This document shows positions 1 through 9,819 of a stretch of 64,000 nucleotides of DNA, piece by piece. Origin of the DNA: Planctomycetota bacterium (lineage in GTDB: Bacteria > Planctomycetota > UBA1135 > UBA2386); contig CANEYR010000005.1 in NCBI GenBank assembly GCA_947444055.1, positions 1 through 64,000 on the forward strand, in the 5' to 3' direction. The notes under the pieces are model-generated. The model was not told the DNA's origin. It ran no database searches and saw only the letters and a program-made list of their open reading frames with translations. Position 1 is the first letter of the stretch; each line of letters begins with the position of its first letter. The position numbers and the translations under genes are program-made.

Positions 1-65
1 GAACAGGCAGCGAGGGCGGCGAAGGTGGCCAAGGACAACAGGCGGGCGGAGTCGAGTCGCTTCAT
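1..65 (-). CDS. N-terminus of a lipoprotein/secreted protein running off the left edge (MKRLDSARLLSLATFAALAACS...)
   Basis: ATG (rc) at 65; basic N-terminus, hydrophobic stretch and LAAC lipobox-like end; partial. Confidence 0.5.
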   Translation of the reverse strand, partial: MKRLDSARLLSLATFAALAAC

Positions 66-417
66 GGCAATGCTCTAGGAACCTTATCCTGAATACGGCG
101 GGACGGCGTCAGATCGGCGATCGAACGTCGGCCGGCGCCCGTGCTATGGGACGGGACCCGGGACCGAGTGCAAAAAGAGAGCCAGCATTGTGACAGCGAC
201 TTGCCTTTGGTCAAGAAGTGCCACCGTGGCCCGGAAAAACAACGATTGGAGCGGTCCCGGTCTGGGTCTCCCTAGGTGACTTCCGGAGCGTCTTGGCACG
301 GACGCCGGGCGGTTTCGAACGTTTCCCCGACACGTTCGTGCACGCTGGTCGCCGAGGCTGTGCGCCTCGTTTCTCGCCGCCCAAACCAGAGGCAATCCGC
401 GGACCCGCCATGCCACC

Positions 418-481
418 GGGAACCTGCCAGCGGGACCTGCTAACGGGAGCTACCAGTGGGAGCTACCAGCGGAACGGCAGC
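418..481. repeat. Degenerate 13-bp tandem repeat (GGGAGCTACCAGY-like, 4-5 units)
   Basis: Units GGGAACCTGCCAGC / GGGACCTGCTAAC / GGGAGCTACCAGT / GGGAGCTACCAGC / GGAACGGCAGC read directly. Confidence 0.8.
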
Positions 482-784
482 GCGCACCTTGCGCGGATTG
501 GCGACCAGGACCTCGTGGCCGAGTTCGCGCAGCAGCGCGTTGGCCCATGGCGAGTGGGTGCCGGCTTCGATGGCGATCCGCGCCGGCGGCAAGCCGGCGA
601 AACGCTGCCGGAACGCGGCCGGCTTGGTCTGCAGCCGCGACTCTTCGAGGATCGCTCCTTTGCCGTCGAGCACGCACAGGTGGCTGTGCTGGTCGCCGAG
701 GTTGATGCCGATCGTCAGTCGTGGCGTCCCGATCGTCGCATCTGTCGTCGGGGTCACGGTCCCACTTGCACTCGCCGCCATCAT
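440..784 (-). pseudogene. IS110-family transposase, N-terminal fragment
   Basis: IGINLGDQHSHLCVLDGKGAILEESRLQT...IAIEAGTHSPWANALLRELGHEVLVANPRKVR matches the DEDD/RuvC-like N-terminus of IS110 transposases; only 114 aa, C-terminal part missing. Confidence 0.75.
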
Positions 785-1061
785 GGCTGCCCTCCGTCAT
801 GGCTGGCCTCCGTTGAGCCAATAGAGCTCGTTGTTGATGGGGACCGAAAGGTACCTCGCTTGGAGGCCGGCCTTCTCATCCCATCTATCCGCCTGCTGCG
901 GTTAGGAAGGCAAACGACGCTTCGGGATGACGCGCAAACCGCGAAATCCTAACGCCTCGAGCTGCAGGTGATCGAGCACGCCCGCCAGCCGGGTCTTGGC
1001 CCGTCATCACCGCACGCACCAACCACGGGCCCTTCGTCTGCGTGGTCGCGCCCCGGTGCTA

Positions 1062-1742
1062 CTACATCAGTCCCGGCATCGTGCGCACTAGCGCTTGCGT
1101 CAGCAGGGCGAGTTCGCCGTCGAGGTCGCCGCGCGTGCTGACCGTCTGCCGCACTTCTTCGACGACGCACTCGCGAAGGCGCGCGCGCGCGCGGAACAAC
1201 AGCTGATGAAGGGCATTGTCCGTGAGGTCGTGCTCGTCGGCGATCGCGCTCGCCGCGCGCGGCGCCGGCGGTTCGGCATCGGGTTTCGCCGCGACGCCGT
1301 AGAAGGCGCGCAGCACGTGCGCATGGCGGTGGTGTTCGCGTTCGAGCCGCTGCAAGGCGAGGTGCACGATCTGCCGCGTCCAGATCGCCATCTCCTCCTC
1401 TTCGGCCAGCAGCGTGGTCGTCGCGCGTTCGAGTGCGGTGGGATCCTCGGCGGCGGGGCGCGGATTGCGGCGCAGCCAGTCGAGTGCGTAGTTGCGCAGC
1501 GTCGTGATCAAGAACGAGCGGAAGCGCATGCCGCGGCGCAGGCGGCCGACGATCTCGTGCTGGAACAAGTAGCCCCAGAACTCGTCGGTGGCGGCGGCCG
1601 CGCGGCCGACGTCCCAGACGATGCGGCGCAGCGTCGCGGCGACGAAGTCGCGGTAGCGCTCGACGAACCACTGCCAGGCGGCGGCGGCGGCTTCTTCACC
1701 CTGCATCTGCTCGATGCGGCTCCATTGCGTCGTCAGGGACAT
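1062..1742 (-). CDS. RNA polymerase ECF-like sigma-70 family protein
   Basis: FRSFLITTLRNYALDWLRR region-2-like and a C-terminal helical region; adjacent to Ser/Thr kinase. Confidence 0.7.
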   Translation of the reverse strand: MSLTTQWSRIEQMQGEEAAAAAWQWFVERYRDFVAATLRRIVWDVGRAAAATDEFWGYLFQHEIVGRLRRGMRFRSFLITTLRNYALDWLRRNPRPAAEDPTALERATTTLLAEEEEMAIWTRQIVHLALQRLEREHHRHAHVLRAFYGVAAKPDAEPPAPRAASAIADEHDLTDNALHQLLFRARARLRECVVEEVRQTVSTRGDLDGELALLTQALVRTMPGLM

Positions 1743-1808
1743 GCGACTTGCGCCGAATCTAGCCAGCGAGCCGAGCTGCGCGAACGCTCGTCGTTGCGAT
1801 CGAAAGGT

Positions 1809-4800
1809 TCACTTGGCCTTCTGCGGTTCTGGACTCGGCGCATCGGCCTTGGCTTGCCACTCGCGGGCCGTTGCATCGTGGCCTTTGTTCGGGTCGGCGG
1901 CGTGCCACGCGGTCTGCAGGTTGGCCATGGCTGCGGCGCAGTCGCGGCCCGGGTGGTGCTCCGGCTTGTCACCGGGGCTCAGGATTGCGTACGCCTCGGC
2001 GAGCTTCTGCGCCGCTGGTTCGAACCGGGCCGGTGCCGACGATCGCGCGAGCGACTTGCCCAGGGTGGCAAGGTAGGTCCCGAGGTGGTGAGCGAGGCTA
2101 CCGACGAATACGCGCCGGGCGCCCGATTCGAGCGGCGTGAGCATCTCGACGACTTCGTCGTGCTTGGCGCGCTTCAGCAGCAAGGTGCCCAGGTTGAGTG
2201 CGAAGGCGATGGTGTTCACGTGGTCTGGCGCGAGTCGGCGTCGGCTCGCGGTCAACGCCTCGCGGTACAGGGGCTCGGCCTCGTCCAGCTTCTCCCGGTC
2301 CTTGAGTGCTGTCGCCAGGTTGTTGATCGCGCGCCAGGTGTGCGGATGGTCGTCGCTGAAGGCGCGCCGGCTCTTGTCGACCGCTTCGCGGTAGAGGGCC
2401 TCGGCTTCGTCGTGCTTCCCCTGCGCCTTGCACAGCATCGCCATGCACCCGATCGAGGTGATGACGTCGCCATGATCTGACTGCAGCGTCTTCTGCCGCG
2501 TCGCCAAGGCCTCGTGCAGCAGTGGTTCGGCTTCGTCGATCTTGTCTTGCTCGAGCAGCAGCAGCCCGAGATTGCTGACGGCAGTCAGTGTGTCGGGGTG
2601 GTTGCTGCCGAGGCGAGCCCGGAAGTGCTGCAGCGCTTCTCTCGCCAGAATCTCGGCGTCGGCGAACTTGCCCATCTTCTTCTGCAGGGAGCTCAGGTTG
2701 GAGATCAATGTGATCGTCACCGGATGCGTGTCCCCGAACTGCTGTCGGTATGTCGCCAAGGCGTCGCGGCAGAGCGGCTCGGCTTCCGCGTACCGACCCG
2801 TCTTCATGAGGAGCACGCTCAGGTTGTTGGTGGTCGTCAGCGTGTGCTTGTGCGAGTCCCCGAGCAGACGCCCGCTGCTCGCGAGCACCGAGCGGAAGAG
2901 CTGTTCTGCCTCCGCGAAGGCGCTGCGCTTGTCCAGCAAGAGGCCCAGGTTGTTCTCGGCAGTCAAGGTCACGCTGTGCCCCTCCCCGAGGGCTCGCCGG
3001 CAATTCGCCACCGCCTCACGATGCAGGGACTCGGCCTCGACGAAGCGTTCGCGCGAGCCGAGCAGGCAAGCCAGATTCGACATCGAAGACAGCGTGTCGA
3101 CGTGGTCGTTGCCGAGTTTGCGTCTCCGGCCATCCAGGACCAGGCGCCATTGCACCTCGGCATCCGCACTTTCGCCGAGCGAGTCCAAGATGAGTCCCAG
3201 GAGATTGATCGACCGCAACGTGTCGAGATGGTCGTCACCGAGTGTTTGCTGCTGCGCCTCCAAAGCGTCGCGGCAGACCGACTCGGCTTCACCGAGGTCG
3301 GCCATTACGTGCAGGATCGCGGCGTAGTTGTGCAGCAAATGCAGAGTCCGACGGTGATCGTCGCCACGAGCCTGTCGCAGCTTCTCCACCGCGTCGCGGT
3401 AGAGCTTTTCCGCCGCGACATGATCACCCCTGGCCGCGTGCAACCCTGCGAGGTTGCTGATCGCGTCCTGCGTGTGTGCGTCGTCGACGCCGAACACGCG
3501 GCGGGCGCCTTCGAGTGCTTCGCGGTAGAGCGCTTCGGCTTCGTCCAGCGATCCTCGCTCCTGCAGCAGCACGCCCAGGTTGCCGAGCATGGTCAACGTC
3601 ATGACATCGTCGCTGCCGAGGATGCGGCGAGCACTCGCCAACGAAGTGCGGAGGAATGGCTCGGCTGCCGCCAATTGGCCGCGGGTGTGCAACAACGTCC
3701 CCAGGTTGTTCATCGACGTGATGACGTCCCGGTGATCGTCGTTGAGCAGTCGCTGGCGTGTTGCCAAGGCCTTGCGCACGCACGTCTCGGCTTCGACGAG
3801 ATTGCCGAGTTCCTCATGCAGCAGACCGACGCGATTGAGCGATGCCGCGGTGTCGACGTTATCTTCGCCAAACACTCGCCGACGGATCGCGAGCGCTTCT
3901 TGCTGCGCCACCATGGCCGGAGCGAACAGGCCGAGGTCCCGTTCGGTGTCGCCGACGCTCTGCAGCAGGCGGGCCTGCATCGCTGGTTGCTCGGCGAAGC
4001 CCTTGTCGATCGTCTCGATGCTGCGATCGAAGAGGTTCTCCCGCAGCATGGTGAGCGCGACGTTGGTGAAGTTGATGCCCACGACCGCCGTCTCGAGCGT
4101 GCCCTGGTTGGCGACTGCCGCGCTGGCCGCCAGCGCCTGTCGCAGCCGGTCGCCCATCTGCTGGAGGTCGAGATCGCGCCACTGCGACTTCTGGAACTCG
4201 ACGACCTGCTCCAGTTCGTCGGCTCGCTGCTTGGCTGTGGCCTCGCTGCGCAGTGCATCCTCCTTCGCCTTGGCCTCCGCCAACGCCAGCGCTCCCTTGT
4301 CGGCGGCGAGCCTGGCGTTCTCGTCAGCCCGTGCCTCTGCACGTACGTATTGGACGAACGTGCCCACCGCGCCAGCCAGCAACGCCAGCAGTACCGCAGT
4401 CGCCGCCAGCATCTGGTTGCGATACCGACGCATCAGTTTGCGGAGTCGGTACGCCGTACTCGGTGGACCAGCGCGAAGTGGCTCGTGGCGCAGGTACCGC
4501 TCCAGATCGTCCGCGAGTGCTTGCGCCGACGCGTAGCGACGTTCCGGTTCCTTGGCCATCGCCTTCAACACGACCCAATCGAGGTCGGTCGTCAGTTCGC
4601 GCCGCAACGACTCGATCGTCGTCTGGCGTCGCGTCGCGCATTCGCCGGCCGTCGCCCCGAGCGTCGACAAGCGCGTGCTCGGCTTCGGGGGCTCGACCTC
4701 GCCCAGCACCCGCTGGATCGCCGCGAGCCCCGCTTCGCGCAGCTCCGCCATCGGGAACGGCAGCGCCCCGACCAGCAGCTCGTAGAGGATCACCCCGAGC

Positions 4801-5624
4801 GAGTAGACGTCCGTGCGCGTGTCGATGCGCCGCGTTTCGCCCGCCGCCTGCTCGGGCGACATGTACTCCGGCGTGCCGACGACCACGCCCTGCTCGGTGA
4901 ACAACGAACCAACCGCGAGCCGACGATCGGTCGCGCGCGCGAGGCCGAAGTCGATGATCTTCGGTTGCGCGCGCCCGTCCTGCTCGCTGACGAGGAGGTT
5001 GGCGGGCTTGAGGTCGCGGTGGATCACGCCCTTCTGGTGCGCGTGCTGCACGCCGGCGCAGACCTGCATGAACAGTTCGATGCGCGAGCGCAGCGCCAAC
5101 CGCCGCTCGTCGCAGAAGCGATGGATCGGCAGACCTAGGACCAGCTCCATCGCGAAGAACGGCTGCCCGCGGTCGCTGCTGCCGCAGTCGAAGACCCGCG
5201 CGATCGCGTCGTGTTCCATCGCCGCGAGCGCCTGCCGTTCCTGCTCGAAGCGCAGCAGCACGGCCTTGCTGTCCATGCCGCGCTTGATGACCTTCACGGC
5301 GACGTGGCGGTGCACCGGCACCAGCTGCTCGGCGCGATAGACAGTGCCCATGCCACCTTCGCCGAGCACTGCAAGCAGGCGATGGCCGGGGATCGTGCCG
5401 ACTGCGTCGGCGACGTCGATGGTTGGCGGCTCGCCGTGTTCGAGCTGCGCGTAGTGACGGCGATGCCGCTGCAGTGCGTCGGCGTGCGCCGGGTTGGCCA
5501 CGACCAGCGCGGCGAAGGCGGCATCACGCGATGCCGCGTCCCCGAGCAGCGCGCGCATCAGCGCGTCGCCGAGCGCGCGCGGCAAAGGGGGCAGCTGCGG
5601 GTCCGGTTCGGGTGCGAGGTCCAT
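1809..5624 (-). CDS. Serine/threonine protein kinase with C-terminal tetratricopeptide (kinesin light chain-like) repeats
   Basis: GEGGMGTVYRAEQL, VIHRDLKPANLLV, DFGLA, GTPEYMSPEQA kinase motifs; TM segment; many ~42-aa TPR units. Confidence 0.95.
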   Translation of the reverse strand: MDLAPEPDPQLPPLPRALGDALMRALLGDAASRDAAFAALVVANPAHADALQRHRRHYAQLEHGEPPTIDVADAVGTIPGHRLLAVLGEGGMGTVYRAEQLVPVHRHVAVKVIKRGMDSKAVLLRFEQERQALAAMEHDAIARVFDCGSSDRGQPFFAMELVLGLPIHRFCDERRLALRSRIELFMQVCAGVQHAHQKGVIHRDLKPANLLVSEQDGRAQPKIIDFGLARATDRRLAVGSLFTEQGVVVGTPEYMSPEQAAGETRRIDTRTDVYSLGVILYELLVGALPFPMAELREAGLAAIQRVLGEVEPPKPSTRLSTLGATAGECATRRQTTIESLRRELTTDLDWVVLKAMAKEPERRYASAQALADDLERYLRHEPLRAGPPSTAYRLRKLMRRYRNQMLAATAVLLALLAGAVGTFVQYVRAEARADENARLAADKGALALAEAKAKEDALRSEATAKQRADELEQVVEFQKSQWRDLDLQQMGDRLRQALAASAAVANQGTLETAVVGINFTNVALTMLRENLFDRSIETIDKGFAEQPAMQARLLQSVGDTERDLGLFAPAMVAQQEALAIRRRVFGEDNVDTAASLNRVGLLHEELGNLVEAETCVRKALATRQRLLNDDHRDVITSMNNLGTLLHTRGQLAAAEPFLRTSLASARRILGSDDVMTLTMLGNLGVLLQERGSLDEAEALYREALEGARRVFGVDDAHTQDAISNLAGLHAARGDHVAAEKLYRDAVEKLRQARGDDHRRTLHLLHNYAAILHVMADLGEAESVCRDALEAQQQTLGDDHLDTLRSINLLGLILDSLGESADAEVQWRLVLDGRRRKLGNDHVDTLSSMSNLACLLGSRERFVEAESLHREAVANCRRALGEGHSVTLTAENNLGLLLDKRSAFAEAEQLFRSVLASSGRLLGDSHKHTLTTTNNLSVLLMKTGRYAEAEPLCRDALATYRQQFGDTHPVTITLISNLSSLQKKMGKFADAEILAREALQHFRARLGSNHPDTLTAVSNLGLLLLEQDKIDEAEPLLHEALATRQKTLQSDHGDVITSIGCMAMLCKAQGKHDEAEALYREAVDKSRRAFSDDHPHTWRAINNLATALKDREKLDEAEPLYREALTASRRRLAPDHVNTIAFALNLGTLLLKRAKHDEVVEMLTPLESGARRVFVGSLAHHLGTYLATLGKSLARSSAPARFEPAAQKLAEAYAILSPGDKPEHHPGRDCAAAMANLQTAWHAADPNKGHDATAREWQAKADAPSPEPQKAK

Positions 5625-5763
5625 TGAGCGTCTCCTTGCCGGGTCACGACGTCGTTCGGTTCCTTGCCTGCGTCGTGCGGCCCGCCACGAACCTTACTCC
5701 GCCTCGACCCGCAGCCACACCGCCAAGTGGCCCGCCCGGCCGTCGCCGAGCTGGCGGTTGCGT

Positions 5764-7602
5764 TCACATGCCGACTGCGAGGCAGATCGAGTTCGAGATC
5801 GTCTGGTTCGCCGCGTTGCTACCCGGCGACACCACGAGCGACTGCGCGTTCAGGCCGAAGCCGATCAGCCAGCGGCCGTTCGGGATCGACACCTGCACCG
5901 ACGCCGCACTGCCGACGCCCGCGAACGGCAACGTCGCGAGCGGGATGACGCGCTGCACGCAGCCCGGCATGCCGGCGAAGAACAGGTCGAAGGCGTGGAT
6001 CGGCACGCCGAGCATCACCACGCCGGTGGTGTCGGTGGGCAGGTCGGTCAGCGTGAAGTTCGACGTCGTGCCGGTGATCGGGCGCGCGCTCATCGCCAGT
6101 TCGGGGGGCAGAGCGCCGTTGCCGGTGTCGAACGGCAGCGCCGTCGACAGATCGCGGTTGCCCGGGTCGTGCAGCGACCAGCCGCCGGAAAAGCCAGTGA
6201 TGCCGTAGACGTGCGACGGCGAGCAGTTGCCGTAGCGGTACTCGACGCGGCCGTCGCCGAACATCGCGACCTGGAACGTGTTCGAAGAGCCCGGCAGGTC
6301 CCACTCGGGCACGTTGTTCCACGTCACGTAGGCAACGGGCACGGTGCCGGTCAGATCGACGTCGAGGTAGACGCCGCCGCCCGAACCTGGATCATGGTCG
6401 CCCCACCACGCGGTCAGTTGCGGCTGGCCGCGCAGGAAACCGGACCAACCCGACGCGCTGAACGAGTTCACCTGGGTGCCGCTGTTTGCCGGATCGAGGA
6501 ACACGTTGCCGTTCGACGTGATGACGACGCTGCTGGTCGCGCCACCCGGATACGGGAAGGTGAAGCCGAGAGGCTTCGTAGCGGTGCGCGCATCGTCACT
6601 GAGCGGCACGTTCGCCGCGTTGGTCAGCAGCGACGAAGTCGGCGGCACGATCGTCGAGTTGCCGGAGCTCACCGCGTAGGTGTCGCTGTTGGGCGTCATC
6701 ACGATCGTCGAGTTGCCGAGGTCGAACTCGGCCGGCGCGAAGAACTGGTAGAACGAGCGCGACCGGTCGTAGCAGCCCGAGCCACCGCGCGCGTAGTGGG
6801 CGGCGTTGTTGGCGACGGTGTAGTGCAGTTCGAACACGGGGTTCTTCGGGTTGGGCAGCGGCAGCGACACGAATGCCTGAGTCGCGAAGTCCTGCTGCGT
6901 GATCGATAGGAACTGATCGTGCGCTTCGACCGCCGAGCCCGGCGCGAAGCCGCGGATCAGCAGCGACGGATGCAGCGCGTACGGCGGCTGCGCATAGGTG
7001 ATGTGCGGCACCGGCGTCGTCACCGGCCCGATCACGATCGCAAAACCGTTGGTGCCGACCGGGATCGTGAATGGCGTCGCGAAGACCGCCGGCGAGTGCT
7101 CGTAGTAGGGCCTCACCGTTAGCGTGCCGATGCCGAGCAGCGTCCACGGCGAACCCGGCCCTGGCTGCACCTGGACCTTCGGCGTGGTGCCCGTCCACGT
7201 GCCCTGCCACGTTCCCGGCGTCATGTAGACGCGCACTTGCGAGGTCTGCCCCAGCATGCCTGGACCGCCGCTGGTGCCGGGTGTAGTGCTCCAGTTGAAC
7301 CGCAGGAAACCGTCGTCGGTCATCCGGAAGTCGATCTGCGAAACCGACAGCGCGGCGTTTGCCGTGAAGTTGACGTAGGTGCCATGGCCGTGGTAGCCGG
7401 TCGGCAGGTTCTGTGGAATCAGCAGGGCGTTGTTCTGGCCGGGCGCGTTGTTGTAGTGCGTAGCCTGGAACGGCGTCACCGTCGCGAGAGTGTCGGGTGC
7501 CGGGCATGGATGTGGCTGTTGGGCGACGAGTGGCGAGAGGCACAGCAGTCCGGTCGCGAAGGCGAACGGGATCGTGTGCACGAAATGGGCGCGTGAGTTC
7601 AT
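5764..7602 (-). CDS. Secreted protein of unknown function with lineage-specific C-terminal domain
   Basis: Signal peptide MNSRAHFVHTIPFAFATGLLCLSPLVAQ; start chosen at 7602; C-term VSIPNGRWLIGFGLNAQSLVV...ISNSICLAVG. Confidence 0.8.
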   Translation of the reverse strand: MNSRAHFVHTIPFAFATGLLCLSPLVAQQPHPCPAPDTLATVTPFQATHYNNAPGQNNALLIPQNLPTGYHGHGTYVNFTANAALSVSQIDFRMTDDGFLRFNWSTTPGTSGGPGMLGQTSQVRVYMTPGTWQGTWTGTTPKVQVQPGPGSPWTLLGIGTLTVRPYYEHSPAVFATPFTIPVGTNGFAIVIGPVTTPVPHITYAQPPYALHPSLLIRGFAPGSAVEAHDQFLSITQQDFATQAFVSLPLPNPKNPVFELHYTVANNAAHYARGGSGCYDRSRSFYQFFAPAEFDLGNSTIVMTPNSDTYAVSSGNSTIVPPTSSLLTNAANVPLSDDARTATKPLGFTFPYPGGATSSVVITSNGNVFLDPANSGTQVNSFSASGWSGFLRGQPQLTAWWGDHDPGSGGGVYLDVDLTGTVPVAYVTWNNVPEWDLPGSSNTFQVAMFGDGRVEYRYGNCSPSHVYGITGFSGGWSLHDPGNRDLSTALPFDTGNGALPPELAMSARPITGTTSNFTLTDLPTDTTGVVMLGVPIHAFDLFFAGMPGCVQRVIPLATLPFAGVGSAASVQVSIPNGRWLIGFGLNAQSLVVSPGSNAANQTISNSICLAVGM

Positions 7603-7802
7603 TGCTCTCCGTGGGGCCGGGGAAATGCCACCGCTGGGTGTTGCGGTAGGCGGACAAGGCGCTGTGTGCCGGGCGGACGTCGGCTTACGCAGGGCTCCGA
7701 CATTCCATGCAATTGCCAGCAGTCGGGGGGCCGTGGCATGGCAGTCGCGAAGATTCTCGCGAAATCTCGGGACCGGCTCGAACATCTGTGCTGACGCACC
7801 CG

Positions 7803-7945
7803 GACTTCTGGCGCCGTTCGCGCAGGTGTTCGACGTCGAGATCGCGCCCAACCTCACCGAGGCCTACGTCAGCGACTTCCTCGGCCACGCCATCTGGGTC
7901 ATCGACCTCACCCAAACACCGCCGGCGGCACCGGCGGCCGGCTGT
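7803..7945 (+). pseudogene. Possible beta-propeller (YVTN/LVIVD-like) gene remnant
   Basis: VFDVEIAPNLTEAYVSDFLGHAIWVIDLTQTPP resembles a propeller blade but has no proper start and ends shortly after. Confidence 0.35.
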
Positions 7946-8184
7946 CGGTCGTCGCCGCACCAGCGCGTGCTCGTGAGCGTGAGGCTGAACCGCTTCGCAG
8001 CCTACCCCTGAGTGCGTGAACCGTCCTGGCCAGTCACTGCGAGCGTGTGGACAACTAGCTAGCCCGTGGCGTGCGGATCGCTGCCAGCGCGGATCGCACA
8101 GGGTGAGTCAGCAAGGCGCAAAGCCCCGGCAGCCCCGGGCCTTAGTCCCTTGACGGCAAGGGTCAGGCATGCGCAACTGCTGGA

Positions 8185-9807
8185 ATGCGTATCTCCCTCG
8201 CCAATCTGTCGGCAGTCGCGCTCGCGTCCATTGCGGCCGCGCAAGCCAATGCCGTTCCCGGCACCGACGTCAACCTCTACGACGTCAGCTCAGGCACGGT
8301 CTACGGCCGTCGCGGCCCCGCCTACCCCAATGGCGAAGTCGCCATCGGGTTTGGCCACGCGTTCTGCAACGGCGGCACCGTGCACGTGCCGTGGGCCACG
8401 TCGCCGACGACTGGCGGCCTGATGACCGACGTGCACTTCAAGATCGCGTTCTTGCTGGCGCGCGAGAGCAACGGCCGCATCGTCCAGGTCAAGACGCAGG
8501 AGAACTTCGTCAAGCACTCGCGCGTCACCTACAACCTCGGCTCGAGCAGTTGCGGCACGTGCCAGACAGGGCCCGCGAGCACCTTCCGCATGGGTTGCTA
8601 CGACGCCTACAGCACCGGCTTCAACGGCAACCGCTTCAACCTCGGCCCGCCCAACGAAATCGACCCCTGGACTGGCAGTTGGAACCCGGTCGGCAGCTAC
8701 TTCGACCGCGGCGACCCCGCCGTCGTCGGCGTGCCGGCAACCGATGGCGTGCAGTCGCTGACGAGCACGCAGACCGGCGCTTTCGACCCGCTGAAGAACC
8801 GCGGCGTCATTCCGGAAAGTGAATTGACCCAGGGCGGCGTGTTCTACGGCCAGGTTCATCTCGTCTGCGAAGGCGAGCCGGTCGCCAACCGCGGCAACAA
8901 CCAGCTGTCGGAGCAGATCAATCTGACGTGGAACGGCACCTCGTGGACGATCGGCAACGGCGGCGGTCCGGTGCAGGGCTCGGTGCTCAATCGCTGGGCC
9001 GGTGCCGTGCGCAACACTGCTGGGAACGGCACCGACGACGGCCGCTTCCTCGTCGCGGCGAAGGTGACGGGCCCGGTCAACGGCGTCTACCACTACGAGT
9101 ACGCCGTGCACAACATCGACAACGTTCGCGGCGGCGCGTCGCTGAAGCTGCCGCTGCATCCGGACGCGCAGTTGACGGCGGTCGGCTTCCGTGACATCGA
9201 CGGCAACCCGCTCAACGAGTGGAGCTGGTCGCGCAGCGGCAGCGAGCTGTCGTTCCTCGCGTCGGGCACCAACTCGCTCGACTGGAACACCATCTACAAC
9301 GTCTGGTTCGATGCAACCGTCGCGCCGACGTCGAGCCCGGTGGTCATCGACCAGGCGCGCACAGGCCCGGGTGCGCTGTCGGTGGTTGTTCCCAGCGAAG
9401 TGCCGAACGGCGCCCTGTCGGCAACCGTCGCATCGGTTGGCTCGGGGTGCTATGGCCTCGGCTTGTCGGCGACGCGACCGGTGCTGGGCACCACGGCGCA
9501 AGTGACGACCACGGGGATCCCCGCCGGCACGCCGCTAGGTGTCACGGTGCTGACCCTGACGCCGGCACCAGCCCCGATCGACCTGTCGGCGATCGGCATG
9601 CCGACGTGCTTTGCCTATGTGGTCGGCGGCGTCAATGAGGTGTGGCTCAACCCCGTGGGCACGGCCCAGGTGCCTCTCGTGGTGCCGATCGCCGCGTCGC
9701 TGATTGGTTTGCCGGTCGGCGCCCAGTCGATCTCGGCAAGCCCGCCGCTGACTCCGCTCGGCTTCATCGCCTCGAACGGCGTGCTGATGATCGTCGGCGC
9801 CCAGTAG
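8185..9807 (+). CDS. Secreted protein of unknown function with lineage-specific C-terminal domain
   Basis: Signal peptide MRISLANLSAVALASIAAAQ; long ORF; C-term GSGCYG... and IAASLIGLPVGAQSISA...SNGVLMIVG. Confidence 0.8.
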   Translation: MRISLANLSAVALASIAAAQANAVPGTDVNLYDVSSGTVYGRRGPAYPNGEVAIGFGHAFCNGGTVHVPWATSPTTGGLMTDVHFKIAFLLARESNGRIVQVKTQENFVKHSRVTYNLGSSSCGTCQTGPASTFRMGCYDAYSTGFNGNRFNLGPPNEIDPWTGSWNPVGSYFDRGDPAVVGVPATDGVQSLTSTQTGAFDPLKNRGVIPESELTQGGVFYGQVHLVCEGEPVANRGNNQLSEQINLTWNGTSWTIGNGGGPVQGSVLNRWAGAVRNTAGNGTDDGRFLVAAKVTGPVNGVYHYEYAVHNIDNVRGGASLKLPLHPDAQLTAVGFRDIDGNPLNEWSWSRSGSELSFLASGTNSLDWNTIYNVWFDATVAPTSSPVVIDQARTGPGALSVVVPSEVPNGALSATVASVGSGCYGLGLSATRPVLGTTAQVTTTGIPAGTPLGVTVLTLTPAPAPIDLSAIGMPTCFAYVVGGVNEVWLNPVGTAQVPLVVPIAASLIGLPVGAQSISASPPLTPLGFIASNGVLMIVGAQ

Positions 9808-9819
9808 CGTCGCCGGCGT

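Noticed and set aside
2200-4100. Periodic ~126-bp similarity that could look like a DNA repeat array
   Set aside because: Explained by the TPR repeats of the kinase protein, not a CRISPR or satellite.
2514-5138. 874-aa plus-strand ORF
   Set aside because: Antisense shadow of the Ser/Thr kinase-TPR gene; composition is the typical mirror of a GC-rich coding region, no domain recognised.
5494-6909. 471-aa plus-strand ORF
   Set aside because: Antisense to secreted protein gene 5764-7602; no homology recognised.
8101-8184. Definite GEMM c-di-GMP riboswitch call
   Set aside because: Only the GCAAAGCC-CGG part resembles the motif; the GGCAAACC half and the expected P1b hairpin are absent, so kept only as a low-interest structured leader.
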